Source of the DNA: Gaeumannomyces sp. JS-464
Taxonomy: Eukaryota > Ascomycota > Sordariomycetes > Magnaporthales > Magnaporthaceae
Reading direction: 5' to 3'
Assembly (NCBI GenBank): GCA_002197995.1
Contig: NGZR01000006.1
Coordinates: 2,035,001-2,099,000, forward strand
Length of the DNA: 64,000 bases
Made by a program: the position numbers and the translations under genes. Numbering within the stretch: the stretch's first letter is position 1; every line of letters begins with the position of its first letter. The notes under the pieces were generated by a model. It was given only the letters and a program-made list of their open reading frames with translations. It searched no databases and was not told where the DNA came from. Below are positions 1 through 11,559 of the stretch, one piece after another.

Positions 1-779
1 AAAAGCCCTCGCGATAGTAAATTCGAATCGACCGTACAATTTATTAACGTTTTAAATGGAATGTTAAAAAAAAAGTTATAGTAATAATCGAATGTAAAGT
101 ATAAAGCGATTATATATTATTATAAATGGTTAAACGGTATAAAATCTTATAAAACGGAAATACTAACCGTATTAATTAAAAACGGTCGAAGGAATATTTA
201 TCGTTTATAATAACGGATAAATCGATTAAAAAATATAACTAATAATATTACGCACTTAAAATGGGGAAAACGTTATTATTATATTAAACAAATTGGATAT
301 AAAAAAGAAAACGTTATTTTCGAAATCTTTTGGTTTAAAAAAATCAATTTACGAATAAATTAAACTACCAGCTAAGTTTAATAAAGGAAATTACAAGTAA
401 TTAAACCGGTTTATTAGTTATAAACCTTAAACCGTAAATATAAAAAGCAACGAAAAAAGGTTATAATAATAATAAAATTTAGCAATTTACTTTCGCATTT
501 AATATCGACGAGTACACAATTATTTAAAGTGGAAAACGATTAAAACGATTTAACTAATATTAAAAAACAGCTCGCGAGTGTTTAAAAAAAAATATTATAA
601 ATATAAAAAATTGTTTAAAATTTTTTTAAAAACGGTGTTTTTTAAATATAAACCGTTCGATTTTAAAATTAAATTATTTAAACGTAATTTAAGTACAAAA
701 ATAATATTAATTTAGCTTTTAATAATAGAAAGTGTTAAAAAAACAATTGGAAAAAAACTTACGAAAAGGATATATTAAA

Positions 780-1790
780 CCTTTCGACTTTTTAATAAAA
801 TGCGGATTTTATAAAAAAAAAACGGAACGGAGCGAATATGCGTTAATTACCGCTCGTTAAACGAAACTATAATTAAAAATTAATATTTTTTACTTTTTAT
901 CGACGAGCTACGAAATAAGCTCGGCAAAATTTAATATTTTACGGTTTTAAATTTACGGAAAGCTTATAATTTAATACGGATTAAAAAAAAGCCAAAAATG
1001 GTTAACAGCTTTTAAAATAAAGTTTAAATGCTACGAATTTTTAATAATAACTTTTAGTTTTACTAACGTATTAACCGCGTTTTAAAAAATAATTAACTAT
1101 ATATTATAAAAATACTTCGACGTTTTCGTTTTCGCATATTTGGATAATATTTTAATTTTTTCGAAAACGATGGAAAAATATAAACAGTACGTATATAAAA
1201 TGCTTTAAAAGCTGTTTAACGCGAAGCTTTTTATTAAATTAAAAAAGTGCGAATAGTATATATAAAAAATCACTTTTTTAAACTTTGTAATTACATTAGG
1301 ACAAATTTATATAAACTTTAAAAAAATCGACGAAATTAAAAAGTGGTTTATATTTAAAAACGTTACGAAAGTATAAAAGTTTTTAGGATTTTTAAACTTT
1401 TACAAACGGTTTATCCGTAGTTATAACAAAATCGCTATACTATTTACGAACTTTATTAAAAATAACCACTAATTTTATTAAAAAAGGCAAAATAAAAGGC
1501 TTTTAAGCAATTACAAAACATTGTAATAAAAAAACCGGTGTTAGCATTTCCGGACTTAAAAAAACCTTTTAAAGTTAAAACTAATACGTTAAATTATAAA
1601 TCGGCGGTTAATTTAAACAGCGAAACGATTAAAAACGGTTGCATTTTTATACGTTCTTTTTATAAAAGTTAAATGGATTTAAATTAAATTGCCAAATTTA
1701 TAATAAAAAACTTTTAGCAACTATTTAAGCATTTAAAAAATAGCGACCACACTTTTATAAAGCCAAGTATTAGGTTGTAATATATATAAA
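780..1790 (+). pseudogene. Reverse transcriptase and RNase H remnant of gypsy pol
   Basis: Around 890-1010 the plus strand still reads IDELRNKLGK, then YFTVLNLRKAYNLIRIK, typical of the RT palm. Around 1136-1180 it reads FAYLDNILIFSKTMEKY; the catalytic YLDD has become YLDN, a G-to-A change that fits RIP. Further on FLGFLNFYKRFI (about 1382-1417) is the RT connection motif. RNase H traces follow at 1530-1790, including AFPDLKKPFKVKTNT and YNKKLLATI before a motif like AFKEWRH. Many Gln/Trp codons are now stops. Family assignment is from these conserved motifs; inactivity is seen directly. Confidence 0.88.
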
Positions 1791-2089
1791 TTATAAAAAC
1801 CTAACACATTTTACTATTAGCAAAAACTTAAATAAATAGCAAATTTATTAAAGCAAGTTTTTGCAAAATTACGACATTCGAATTAAATATTAAAAAGGGT
1901 TAAAAAACGGCCGGGCGGATGTTTTAAACTAATAACCGAACTATTAGGTCGTAGTATTTAAAAAAATATAAGTAATTTTAACGAAAAAATTAAACGGATT
2001 TTTAGTTTTAATATAAAAAATATTCGCTAAAACAATTTAATAAAAAAAGTTTGGATTTTAAAAAAAGTTTAACAAGTATACGGCTAATT

Positions 2090-3310
2090 AGTACACGGAT
2101 ACCAAAATGTAATTAAAACGTAAAAACGATTATAATAACACTACAAATTCGCGGGAACTCGGGTTAAAATACAAAACGTGATAAAAAATTGCGAAAATTA
2201 TGCTAAAAACAAAACTAACAAATATAAACTTTACGGCTTATTACAACCTTTGCTAGCATTTAACAAAGCGTGGTAAAAAGTTATTATAAATTTTGTTATT
2301 AAATTTCCCTAGTTTAAAAAACCGATAATTAAAGTTAAATACGATAATGTATTAATAGTAATAAATAGGTTTACTAAATATGCTTTATTATTATTATATA
2401 AAAAAAGTAGTAACGTTATAAAGCTAACGTACGTTTTTATTAAACACGTAATAGTGGAACACGGCACGCCGAATCGTTTAATTACGGATAAAAATAAATT
2501 ATTTATAAACAAGTTTTAAAAAAGGCTTACGAACGTGTTAAAAGTAAAACACTTTTTATTTACAATTTACCACTTTTAAACAAATAAACAAACAAAGCGG
2601 ATAAACCAAATTATAAAATAATACTTACGTTATTACGTTAATTATAAATAAAACGATTAAATATAATTACTTTTTATAATTTAATTCGTTTATAATAATT
2701 TAGTTTATAAAAGCATAAAAACTATACCATTTTATACAAATTACGGGTTTACGCCTACGGCGTACAAGGAATTTAAAGCAGGAAAGTATGTTTTAGCAGC
2801 GGAAATACAAATAACGAAGTTTATTAAATTATATAAACACTTTTAAATAAAGCTGAAAAAGTTACGGTATTATATAACTATTTAAGCAAATAAAAAATAA
2901 TCGAAAACCCGATTTTTAAAAAGGGAAATAACGTTTATTTTTTTCGAAGCAATATTAAAATAAAACAACCGAGCGATAAATTAAACTATAAAAAATTAGA
3001 ACTTTTTAAAATGTTAAAAAAAGTTTTAAACGTAAATTATAAATTTTAACTACCACTAATTATAAAATCTTACCCGGTTTTTTATATTTCCTTATTTAAA
3101 TTAACGCTACTAAGCTTTAAAAACGACGAGTTAATAAAAATTAACGTAAAATAAAAGTACAAAGTTAAAATTTTTTAAATTATAAGCTAAAATATAAGCT
3201 TAAAAAGTACTTAATTAAATGGAAAAAGTACGGCTACGAAAAAAACACGTGGAAAAAAAAACCAACTTTAGGAATTGTTAAAACACTTTACGAAGGTATT
3301 AGTAAAAGCA
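2090..3310 (+). pseudogene. Integrase and chromodomain remnant of gypsy pol
   Basis: At about 2270-2400 there is an integrase-core stretch ending in VINRFTKYALLL. At 2455-2500 EHGTPNRLITDKNKL corresponds to the usual HGTP-(D/E)R-(I/L)-(I/V)-(S/T)D motif. At 2555-2630 HFQTNKQTKRINQI corresponds to the HPQTDGQTERVNQ block. At 3190-3300 KYLIKWKKYGYEKNTW is a clear chromodomain (YLVKWKGY...ENTWEP type), which marks the element as a chromovirus that would target modified histones. Stops throughout make it non-coding now. Confidence 0.87.
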
Positions 3311-3363
3311 TTTATAAAAAGGTTAAATAAAAAAAAATTAAAAAAAAGGAAAAAGCTTTTTTC

Positions 3364-3390
3364 TTAATATAAAAGTAGCTTTTATATTAA
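3364..3390. repeat. 12-bp inverted repeat (hairpin) after the chromodomain
   Basis: Two perfect 12-nt arms (3364-3375 and 3379-3390) flank a 3-nt loop. It lies about 60 bp past the chromodomain remnant and could mark the 3' end of the element; this is inference, since AT-rich RIP DNA easily makes such palindromes. Confidence 0.5.
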
Positions 3391-3420
3391 AAAAAACGGC
3401 TTTGTTAAAATTCGAACCCG

Positions 3421-4260
3421 AAACTTCGGCAAAAAAAAGCTAAAACCATACTTAATGTGCTATAAAGTTTAAAAAAATTATTAAAGTGGTTACAACTTAC
3501 CGGAGTTAAAAAGGGCAAACAGGTTTAAGTTAAAATTAACCTTAAACGCTTGCTAATCGAGGGAAACGGCAGGAGCCACGAATGGCTTAAGCTGCGAGGT
3601 AGCTTAGTAAACCGCCTAGTTAGCTTTTTCCCGCTTAACACGCTTTAATTCCTCCACCGAGTTAATACCACGGCGCATTACGCGCATTATTTTTCCAACC
3701 ATATTCGTTTTTGTTTTTAAAAGCGAAAAACCTTTTCTTCCGCTTTTTTTAATTCGGTTTTAAGTTTGGAATGCTATACGACGATATTTCGAAGTTTTGC
3801 AAGCGAAACTTTTAAAACGTCGCATTTTAATCGGTTAATTTAAAAGCATTTTATATACCGAAATAAGTTTTTAAAAAAAGCTTTACACTTTTTACGTTTT
3901 AAAACCTTGTGGTAGTAAAAGTAGGAAGGTATTTTAAAGAAATGAAAAAAAAAACAATTGCTAAAAGCTTTTTACAATTAACGGTTTTTTTTTCGCGGAA
4001 AAACGTTTTCGCACCCGGCCGAACATTTTGTTAAAGTAAAAAGGGATAAAAAATGGTAAAAAAAAAGTATTTACTATTAACGAAAAGCGGGGCGATAAGA
4101 CGTAACCAAAAGGACTTGGTTTGGAAGGGGAAACCTAATGTTACGACCGGAAACGTGGGCAAGGAGCGGGGCAAAGGCTTAATGGTTTAGGACGCTAAAA
4201 AAGCGCCGCAGCCGGTATAATCCCGCTTTTAAAAAGTTACCTGGCCCGGCCACTTATTTA
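3421..4260. other. RIP-mutated AT-rich DNA, no intact gene
   Basis: There is no open gene. On the minus strand, 3600-3790 keeps a coding-like texture: a short Lys/Glu-rich helical reading frame that begins MVGKIMRVMRRG near 3700 and contains VEELKRVKREKAN. This may be the decayed N-terminal part of another transposon protein. The GC content is uneven, with less decayed patches at 3560-3680 and 4080-4250. I see nothing else that can be named. Confidence 0.4.
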
Positions 4261-4275
4261 AATAGATTTGTAAAC

Positions 4276-4415
4276 TTGTAACAAAGTAACAAATCCAAAA
4301 TTTTGTGGATTTGTAATAAAGCAACAAATTTAAAAATTTGTACATTTGTAATAAAGTAATAAATTTAAAGATTTGTGGATTTGTAACAAAGTAATAAATT
4401 TAAAAAATACGAAGC
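4276..4415. repeat. Four tandem copies of a 35-bp unit
   Basis: The string TTGTAAYAAAGYAAY starts at 4276, 4311, 4346 and 4381, exactly 35 bp apart each time, with the intervening AT-rich sequence also conserved. The copies differ mainly by C/T and G/A changes, so they were probably hit by RIP after amplification. Confidence 0.85.
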
Positions 4416-4424
4416 AAAAACAAA

Positions 4425-4630
4425 CGAGTATATAAAGAGATGGATTTCTTACTGTTTTAAGTAGTTTAATTAAAAATTCGGTATTAATTAACCTAAATTA
4501 GCTTTTAAGTATCCCTTAAAACAAGCAATTAAATTGTTATTTTAAGTTACGTGTTCCTTTTGTACTTAAACTAGCAATACTGTTTTATTCACCGCTAAAA
4601 TGCCATACTTTAAAAGCAAACCTTTAATTG
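4425..4630 (+). repeat. Dispersed direct repeat, copy 1 (pair with 4883-5101)
   Basis: This stretch aligns by eye with 4883-5101 in the same orientation. Shared blocks are the TATAAA..GATTTCTT start, a TATTAATTAA..TTAGCTTTTA block, the CATCCC block, TAAAC.CTAGC and AAACCTTTA.TTGTAA. The differences are largely transitions. The spacing is about 455 bp. It could be two LTR or MITE relics, or a tandem duplication; no terminal features allow a choice. Confidence 0.65.
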
Positions 4631-4763
4631 TAACACTAATGTTATAGCTAAAGCAAAATATAAAAAAGCTTAATAGTAAAACGCTAAAAAAAAGAGGTTT
4701 AAAAAAAACCTTACCCCGCATTTGGTTAAACCGGGGGTTACGTAATATTAAAAGTAATATAGT

Positions 4764-4862
4764 TAATATATTTGCTACGCGATATAACAAACATAACAAA
4801 CATAGCATTAAATAATATAAGTAATATATTTGCTATGTGATATAACAAACATAACATATATA
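4764..4862 (+). repeat. Short direct repeat, two copies 58 bp apart
   Basis: The block TAATATATTTGCTAYGYGATATAACAAACATAACA-like sequence begins at 4764 and again at 4822. The two copies differ at a few C/T positions. It lies between the two longer direct-repeat copies. Confidence 0.75.
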
Positions 4863-4882
4863 GCACTTGCTATATACATGAA

Positions 4883-5101
4883 GCAAAAGGATTATATAAA
4901 AAAGATTTCTTTATGTTAAATAAATTTAATTAAGGCTTTAATATTAATTAATTTAAGTTAACTTTTAGGCATCCCCTGGTGTAAACAATTAAAAGTTATT
5001 TCTTATACCTTTAAAGCCCACCCTTAAACGCTAGCTATTACTACTATCCAAACTACTTTTAAAGCGTTTTACTTTAAGAGCAAAACCTTTAGTTGTAATA
5101 A
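4883..5101 (+). repeat. Dispersed direct repeat, copy 2 (pair with 4425-4630)
   Basis: This is the second copy of the repeat described at 4425-4630. Alignment extends over about 200 bp with interspersed transitions and small gaps. Confidence 0.65.
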
Positions 5102-5720
5102 CTAACCGGTTAAACCTTTCATTTTAACCTTTAAATAACCCTTTAATACGTCGCGTCGACTAATACATTTTATTATTATTAATAATTGAAAATACAGTAG
5201 TAAAACCGTATAATTATACATTTATAAACGTAAAAGATTTACAAAAAGCTCGAAAGGACTTTTTTACCCAGCTTTACCTAACGGTTGTTATACGAAAAGT
5301 ACGGTTTTTATTTCCATAGTTACCAAATAGGCAGTTATTTCCTATGGCTTATACAAATCAAAAAGGATAAATAAATATATATATACCAAATTTTCGTATA
5401 AATTGAAATAGAATTAATTGCATAAGCGTGCGTTAAAAAAGGGTTGATTTTAAAAGCGGGGTGGAAAATTAAAACCGTAGCGATACTTTTGTCCATCGGT
5501 TGTACCTCGGCAGCTATTTTGGCACTGCCGCCCTTTTTTTGGTAAAGCTTCGGCAGCCACCACCGTATGCCCCTTAACGTTTGGGACACGGGAAGAAACG
5601 CCTGGAGAGGGCCAAAAGTACCTACCTGTATGGGAAGGGCATTAGTTGGACACACAATTGCGCGGCTTTTGTCACAAAAGAAGAAAGAAAATACGAATCG
5701 TAAATATCTCACACAGGCCC
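5102..5720. other. End of the AT-rich block and composition boundary
   Basis: AT-rich sequence continues to about 5450. The stretch 5460-5670 is intermediate in composition and may be a less mutated fragment of a repeat. From about 5720 onward the DNA is GC-normal, with CpA and TpG restored. A 125-codon minus-strand ORF crosses the boundary, but it has no recognisable domain and I do not regard it as a gene. Confidence 0.6.
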
Positions 5721-8700
5721 GAATTTAGGATTCACTGTGTGGGTCGTTCTTTAATATCGGGTGTCGTGTAACGTCAGAACAAGGTGTACGCATATCCCGG
5801 ACCCGATATTTCTCCGTGTCCTGTCCCCTTTTGGGCGGCCGCGCCGTCCAGGCGGAAGCGAGCCTAGACTTTGATCTGCTGCCTCGGGCAGGGGGTTGGA
5901 TTGGTGTGGAAGCAGTGGGCAATCACCTTATCAGCCAGGTGCCATCAAAAGAGCAACTCCAACCACCTTGTCTGCTCTGGAAAGCCCCGGTGGGGCCTCC
6001 CGTAGGCTGACAGGCCCCCCTTGAGCAGCCTTTCCCACCCCCTACCAAGCCAGCTGCACGTTGGGCACACCAGGCCGTCCCCGCTGTGGACTGCCATCCA
6101 TCTCCAAACACCGAGTTACATCTCAACGGGGCCGTCCCACGCTTTGGGCGGCGTTTGCGCGCCCCCTGAGAGTGATCGACCGGACGGGAATAACAGCCGG
6201 GCGATCTTTCTCCCTAAAATATGGGACTGCTTTTGTTTCTTCAAGCCGGCGAGCGGGCGGGGGGCCGTGGTGGAGCGATCCAGCCGGCTCCCTGCTCCTG
6301 GCCCTGTCAGTGCCTGCCACACGCGTGCGTGTGCGGGTGTGATGACAGAGGAGCAGGGCCTGCTGAAGTCGGAACTTATGGTGGGCACATCGGCCGGGCC
6401 GCCCAGCCAGGAAACGGCTTGGGATGAGCGGTGGGGGAGCAAGAGGGTCTGATCGATGGGTGGGCGGCGAGGGCTACCTCATAGGCGGGCTGTTTGATGA
6501 CTTGGACCAGACGATGCGGACGCGATAGAGAGTGGACACAGGTTCGCCATCATCCCGTACGCTCGGTAGATGAACACGCATTGTGGCCAATGGGGAGGGT
6601 TCGAGAGGAATCCCTCGCAATTTCAGGAGTCATGCATGCTCCGGAGATACATGCTGACGAGCAAAGACAGCATAGTTAACCAATGGGCTAGGTAATGATT
6701 GACAAAAAAAAAACCCTGTGCGACGGCGGCCGCCTTGGCTGCGTCGGTGCGGTGAGGAGGACGTTCCTGCTCTTGGTGAGGTACTACACAGTCAAGCCTT
6801 TCTCTGGTGCTCGGCCACTCGGCTTTGCCCCACCGGTTGGTTCGGCGAGGCGGTCCCGTGGTGGTATTTCCATCCTGCACCCGGCTTTAGGGAGAGAACC
6901 CGACAAGCACTAAAGACCAGGCACTAGCCAGCAAGCGCACTACAGCAGCTAGCGTGATTCCCCCATTGGGCAATCCCGAAGGCGGTTGGCTGCAGGGCAT
7001 GGACGGGTAAAAATTGCGGCCCTCGCCATAGGGAGCGCTGAAGGAGTCCTACCAGCCTACCCGAAGCAGGGCCTCTTTGGCCGGGCGGACGATGTAACAT
7101 TGCTCAGACGCCCTTATCTCAAGAGGCAGTGATGGAAAGGGTTGAAAGCCACAGTCTGCGGTGGGTGGGGCTCGTTTTGCCAGCAAAGACATGCGGGCGA
7201 CTCGCTGGCGCAAATGATATCTGACCAGTCGCCTGGGCGGGCTGAGGTGAACAGGTTTTTGATGGTGTTGACGGTCTCACTCGGGAGAGACACGCCCGAG
7301 GGTTGTTCCCAGTCTGGGAAAAGGTGGCGGTATCAACGGCAGCAACGACATCCAATCAAATAGGAAACAGCATTGCTGCCTGGATGGGCCTAGAGCTGGT
7401 GAGGCCTCCCCGTTTCCTCTCGTGTATGCTGTGTGAGTTTGTGATACGGCTAGGGTCAAAACGGGATTACCGCCCAGAGAGAAGGAAGAAGAACTGATCG
7501 GGCAAGCAAGGACGTCATCCGAGCCCTCTTGCGTGACCTGTCAGTAGATCGTTGCCGTCTGCGCCCCGTTTCACGTGCCTGCCGATGCCTGCAAGACGCC
7601 GACATTGATAGCTTGTCACTGGACGTTGTGGCTGCGCGGGCGTTTGGCGAACGAGGAGGCGCGACGGCCTGCGGCTATCCGCCTGCTCTCTGGCTGGTCG
7701 CACGGTGGGAAATCCGGGGGACGTCAATGGCCATTCACGAAGCTGTGCAACCTTGGGCTGCAGCATACGTGATCGATGGGTGATGTAGTGACTCGCGAGG
7801 GACTTGAGAACAAAGCGAGGAACCAGGAATAGAAGAGAAAAGAAAGGAAATCAACCCCTTGTGCTGCCTGACAGATCAGGGCTATAGAACCCAATGCCAA
7901 GAGCCATGCCTTGGATAGACTTCGGAATGAGGCTGTCAGTGGTCAAAATTTGTTGGGGAAGGCTGTGTTGGAGATGGATGGTTGAGGGAGCACAAACAAT
8001 AATTGGCCCAACGAAGCGAAGGAAACCTTTTCCAGCTGGAAAGCACTGCCTTCTCATAGAACGCCTGTCTATTTGGATACAGACATCGATTACCTAGCAG
8101 CCGCCTACTTGTGCCATCCGGCATGGCAAGAAGTGGCCGTAGCCGGTAGATGCGAGGCTGCAACATTTCAAACAGCATAACGACATCAATGACGCAAGAG
8201 CCTGACCTCCGGTATCAAGAGATTTGCCTAACCCACAGCCTTATAGTGGCGGTGCGCCAGCCGGCCTGGTTGGCCGACAAGGCGAGGACGGAGTGGCGAA
8301 GCCCCTGGACATGATCTCTTGGGTTAGCCTCGATCTCGCAGATGCGATGTAGACAGGGGCTTTAGCGTGTGATGGAGAGGGCCTCACATGGCAGAAACCG
8401 CCGACCCGTAGTGCAACCGTCTGGTGTCGCGACGGGGGAAATTTACTGCGCCTCGTCCTTGCTGCCCAACCGCTCAGCTTGGGTCGAAGCTGATCGGGAA
8501 TGCTTTTCGGCTTGGTGTGAGTCAAGAGATTCGAAAGAAACTTGAAACAAAAGAGGCAGACATGAAAAAAAGGCAAACACTTCTTCTGCAGGGATCAGGG
8601 GCCCGTACAGGGCTAATGCGACGCGAGTGGCGGCTTTGCGGCCCAATGCCAGATAAAAACAGCTGATTGGACGGACGGTATGATAGAACTTTTCACACCG

Positions 8701-9386
8701 ACAATGGATGCCGGCAGGATGGAAGCATTGGAATTTTGCCGGCGGATAGGAGATGAAAAGAGCTGGGCAATAGCAGGTATCTGGTTATTAGGAAATAAGG
8801 ATTGATCTAATAGGTACTCAAGGAGATCTGTTTTATGTCCACGCGCGTGCTGCGTTCAATTTTGATCCGCGCTTCTATCGTGACACCGATGGAGCTGACC
8901 CGTCAGATCATCGTGAGAGGTTGGGAATCCCTCGCAAGAGACAAAGGAGATGAGAACAAAAAAAAACTCATGGGGTGCCAACTGCACATTCTGTAGCAAA
9001 GGGACAGAAAGGTTGGGGAAGCTGGAGGGTGCGAACTATTTATGACATGGAAAAAAGGAGATCAGAAAACAATGACTCTCTCTCGCGCCCTCGCTGTGCA
9101 GTACAAAAAGCCGCTCTATGCTGAGCCGCTTACAAATGCTGCTGTTGATGAGGGAAGGATGAGACGCTAGTAGAAGAGCTGCTGGTTGTGTCGAGTGGGG
9201 CGGTTGGTGGCAGGGCAAGGACGATATTGGCTAATGCCAGGAGACGGAGAAAAGGGATGAATCTAACAATAATAATATAAAAAATATAAAAAAGCAAAAG
9301 AAAGAAAAGCAAAACAGGGCTGACAGTGGCGCTAACGGAGGAAGTGGAAAATAAGGAAAGGGCCCGAGATTGAAGATGTGGCACAA
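5721..9386. other. GC-normal intergenic DNA, no supportable gene
   Basis: The many short ORFs on both strands overlap one another and lack introns, domains or signal peptides. I see no conserved protein. The segment may be the oldest unit of the tandem duplication described at 11.6-20.1 kb: the block CCGCTCTATGCTG at 9111 recurs at 14966, about 5.86 kb away. Confidence 0.5.
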
Positions 9387-9410
9387 GGGGGGGGGGGGGG
9401 GGGGGGGGGG
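9387..9410. repeat. Uninterrupted run of 24 G residues
   Basis: The plus strand shows 24 consecutive G bases followed by AGA8. Such a run can fold as a G-quadruplex and is prone to polymerase slippage and length error in sequencing. Confidence 0.95.
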
Positions 9411-9590
9411 AGAAAAAAAAGCAACGAGCGAAAAAGAAAAATGCCCGGCGTCGGACCCACGGGGCAAGAGCCAGCCACACACCGGCAAAGAGCCCGCAAA
9501 ACGCCCGGACCAGAGGTCTAGGCCCTGCAAGGCACAATGTCACGTCGGCTGCCTCATTGGACACCAGGCGAGAGCAGGCAGGGGAGAGGG

Positions 9591-9874
9591 CACACACACT
9601 CTCTCTCTCTCTATGTCGCCCTGTGCCACCCAGCCACCGTCGTGTATGCGTGGATCCCAGACGATGTTCTCGGTTTGTTTCCTCATCCTTTGTGTGAAGG
9701 AGAGGAGGGGTCTCGCCCCCTTTCTGTTGTCTTGAGCTCTCGCCCTGCCAACCGGGTATTTTCTTGTGGAGCCCTCGTGATTGCATTGTCGGGATGTGTG
9801 GTGCGGGCGAGCCGCGCCGCCCCGCCTCGTTTTTCGTTTTTCTTCTTTTTCTTCTTCTTCTTCTTCTTCTTTTC
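9591..9874. repeat. Microsatellites: (CA)n(CT)n and (CTT)n
   Basis: A CA/CT dinucleotide run lies at 9591-9612 and a CTT/TTC run at 9841-9874, with ordinary sequence between. Confidence 0.85.
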
Positions 9875-10069
9875 GGGTAAGCAGTTCCGGCGAGAACAGG
9901 GCTGACGGTGGAAGAGGCGACAGCAGGTCGTGAAAGCTCGGGTGGGTGGGGGGGTTGGTGAGACTCGTTGCTGTTGTGGGCCGAGCCAGGGGTTGGCGTG
10001 GAGGAGGGGGCGGCGGCCTGGGCCTTCAGCGCTCATGTCTTGTTCGGTCCGGGAGGTTGCTGTCGCCCG

Positions 10070-10276
10070 CTATTTGCCGCCACGTCCATGGTCACGGCTC
10101 TTCCTGGTCTTGTTGGCGGGCTTGTGATGGAGTTGAGGTTCGGTGTTGCCCGCGGTGTTCCGCGGCGAGTCTGGAGGTGGTGTTGGGGGCTGCGGAGGGT
10201 TGTACTGGCCGGGCTCTCCGTATTTCGGTTCCTTCTTGTTCGGGAGAGTAGTTTGGTTGTAAGAGTCGCCGGACAT
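10070..10276 (-). CDS. Small hydrophilic protein of unknown function (68 aa)
   Basis: The frame from ATG 10276 to TAG 10070 gives 68 residues beginning MSGDSYNQTTLPNKK. The middle is Pro-rich (PPQPPTPPPDSP) and the C-terminus basic, ending KSRDHGRGGK. There is no signal peptide, membrane segment or cysteine. The frame extends upstream only through a TTG, so 10276 is the only ATG start. A minus-strand ORF of nearly the same size and opening (MSGANY...) lies at 15844-16059, 5.78 kb away, which matches the period of the local duplication. This positional match is the main support for calling it a gene; the sequence similarity between the two is weak beyond the first residues. It could still be a chance ORF. 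Confidence 0.4.
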   Translation of the reverse strand: MSGDSYNQTTLPNKKEPKYGEPGQYNPPQPPTPPPDSPRNTAGNTEPQLHHKPANKTRKSRDHGRGGK

Positions 10277-11559
10277 CTTGTTGGGTTCAAGCGAAGGGAG
10301 GAGCTGACGGCGCTCTGATAATCGAAAAGTGGCGTGCAAGATGTGTGTAGTAGCAGGCTAAGGGTGAAGCAGTTTTTCGGTTCTGGGAGACTAGCAGTCG
10401 TTGTCTGGCGTCGTTTTCTGGCGCGTTGGCTGATGCTGTTGGTGATGCCGTGTGTGTAGCGACAAGTAGGGGGAGCTCTCCTCCTTTATGTATTCCTTAA
10501 AGCAATAGAGAGACAGCGATGAGCCGGAGACTTCTCTGCTGTGCCTAGCGTCGTCACAGATCGCCTCCCCATCATCTCGGTCTGACGTTTTGCATGGGTA
10601 GCTGGGGCGAGAGAGGAGCGGGCGTCGAGGTGGTGTTGACGTTCGTGACCTCGCACCGCCACAAGGTGACGACAGGACACGCCGCGGGACGACGGCTCGA
10701 GCAACGCGGGAGCCAGAAGCGCCGGCGAGGACCAGGATCCCGACAAGGTTAAATCCGCCGGGCGCCTATCCCTGATGAGTAACGTTGTCTCGCACCCCCT
10801 TTTATTTTCCGGATCTGCCTTTTCATCGGACCTATGCCATGCCCCTGGGAAGCACGAGCACACGAGCGACAGGGGCCAATGGATGGCCGTCGGGGCGGAC
10901 GTATACGGACGGGATAAGGACAAGGGACGGTGGAATGGGCCCACAGGGAGGGAGTGACGGCGCGAAGGCGGCTGGGAAGCAGGGCGGTGGGTTTGCGCGT
11001 GGAGGTCATGGCGGTCTCTACTTGGGAGGCCTCGTGTCCTACCCAGCGAGACATGGCAGGGTGGTGTCGCGTTTCGGTCTGCTGGAGAAAGTATAGCCTG
11101 CACCAGGGAGGACATCGGGGTCGAAATGAGGCCTCTCTGAAATCTCCCTGGCCTGGGGCTGTCATCAGCGCTGGGCACAAGTGGGTGCCCCCACCGAGAA
11201 GGCGCAATATCATGAAGTCTGCGTAGGCTGAGGCGTGTGGCTGGTGGCATCGGGCCCGGCCTGGTAAAGAGCAAGAAGAGTCAGCACCTAAACACCCAGG
11301 CGCGGTACTGGGCGGCAGCGAGGCCACGTAGCGACGACAGGGCGTAGACAGGGGCATAGCCTCGGTACGGGCAGAATGGGCTGTAATTACCGTCGAGGAA
11401 GAAGGAAACGGATAAACAAACAAGAAAATGCGTAAAATCAAGACCAGACCCGACACCCGCGCCCGCTGCGCACAGGGCTTTTCAGCTCTAGAAACGTGAC
11501 TGCTCAGCCGCGGAGCTCTTTTGCCACCGCACAGGAAAGAAAAGGAGAAAAAAAAGCCC
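10277..11559. other. Intergenic, no supportable gene
   Basis: Long overlapping minus-strand ORFs of 262 and 271 codons are present, but they are Arg/Ser/Pro-rich frame shadows of GC-rich DNA without any domain. I see no RNA gene or repeat. Confidence 0.5.

Larger units (their letters stand above)
1..3420 (+). mobile_element. RIP-degraded Ty3/gypsy chromovirus (5' end outside window)
   Basis: The whole stretch is AT-rich and full of in-frame TAA/TAG codons, but one strand still reads in the order reverse transcriptase, RNase H, integrase, chromodomain. That is the order of fungal Ty3/gypsy chromoviruses. CpA looks depleted and TpA enriched while CpG is still common, as expected of RIP, which prefers CpA. 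No gag, protease or 5' LTR can be recognised; the element probably begins before the window. The 3' end is placed after the chromodomain, near a short hairpin; no LTR pair is evident. Nothing here can encode a working protein. The family call is strong; the exact lineage is not determinable by eye. Confidence 0.9.

Noticed and set aside
3395..3470. Possible degenerate tRNA (GGTTCGAAT on the minus strand) after the chromodomain
   Set aside because: The T stem does not pair and there is no cloverleaf; AT-rich RIP DNA.
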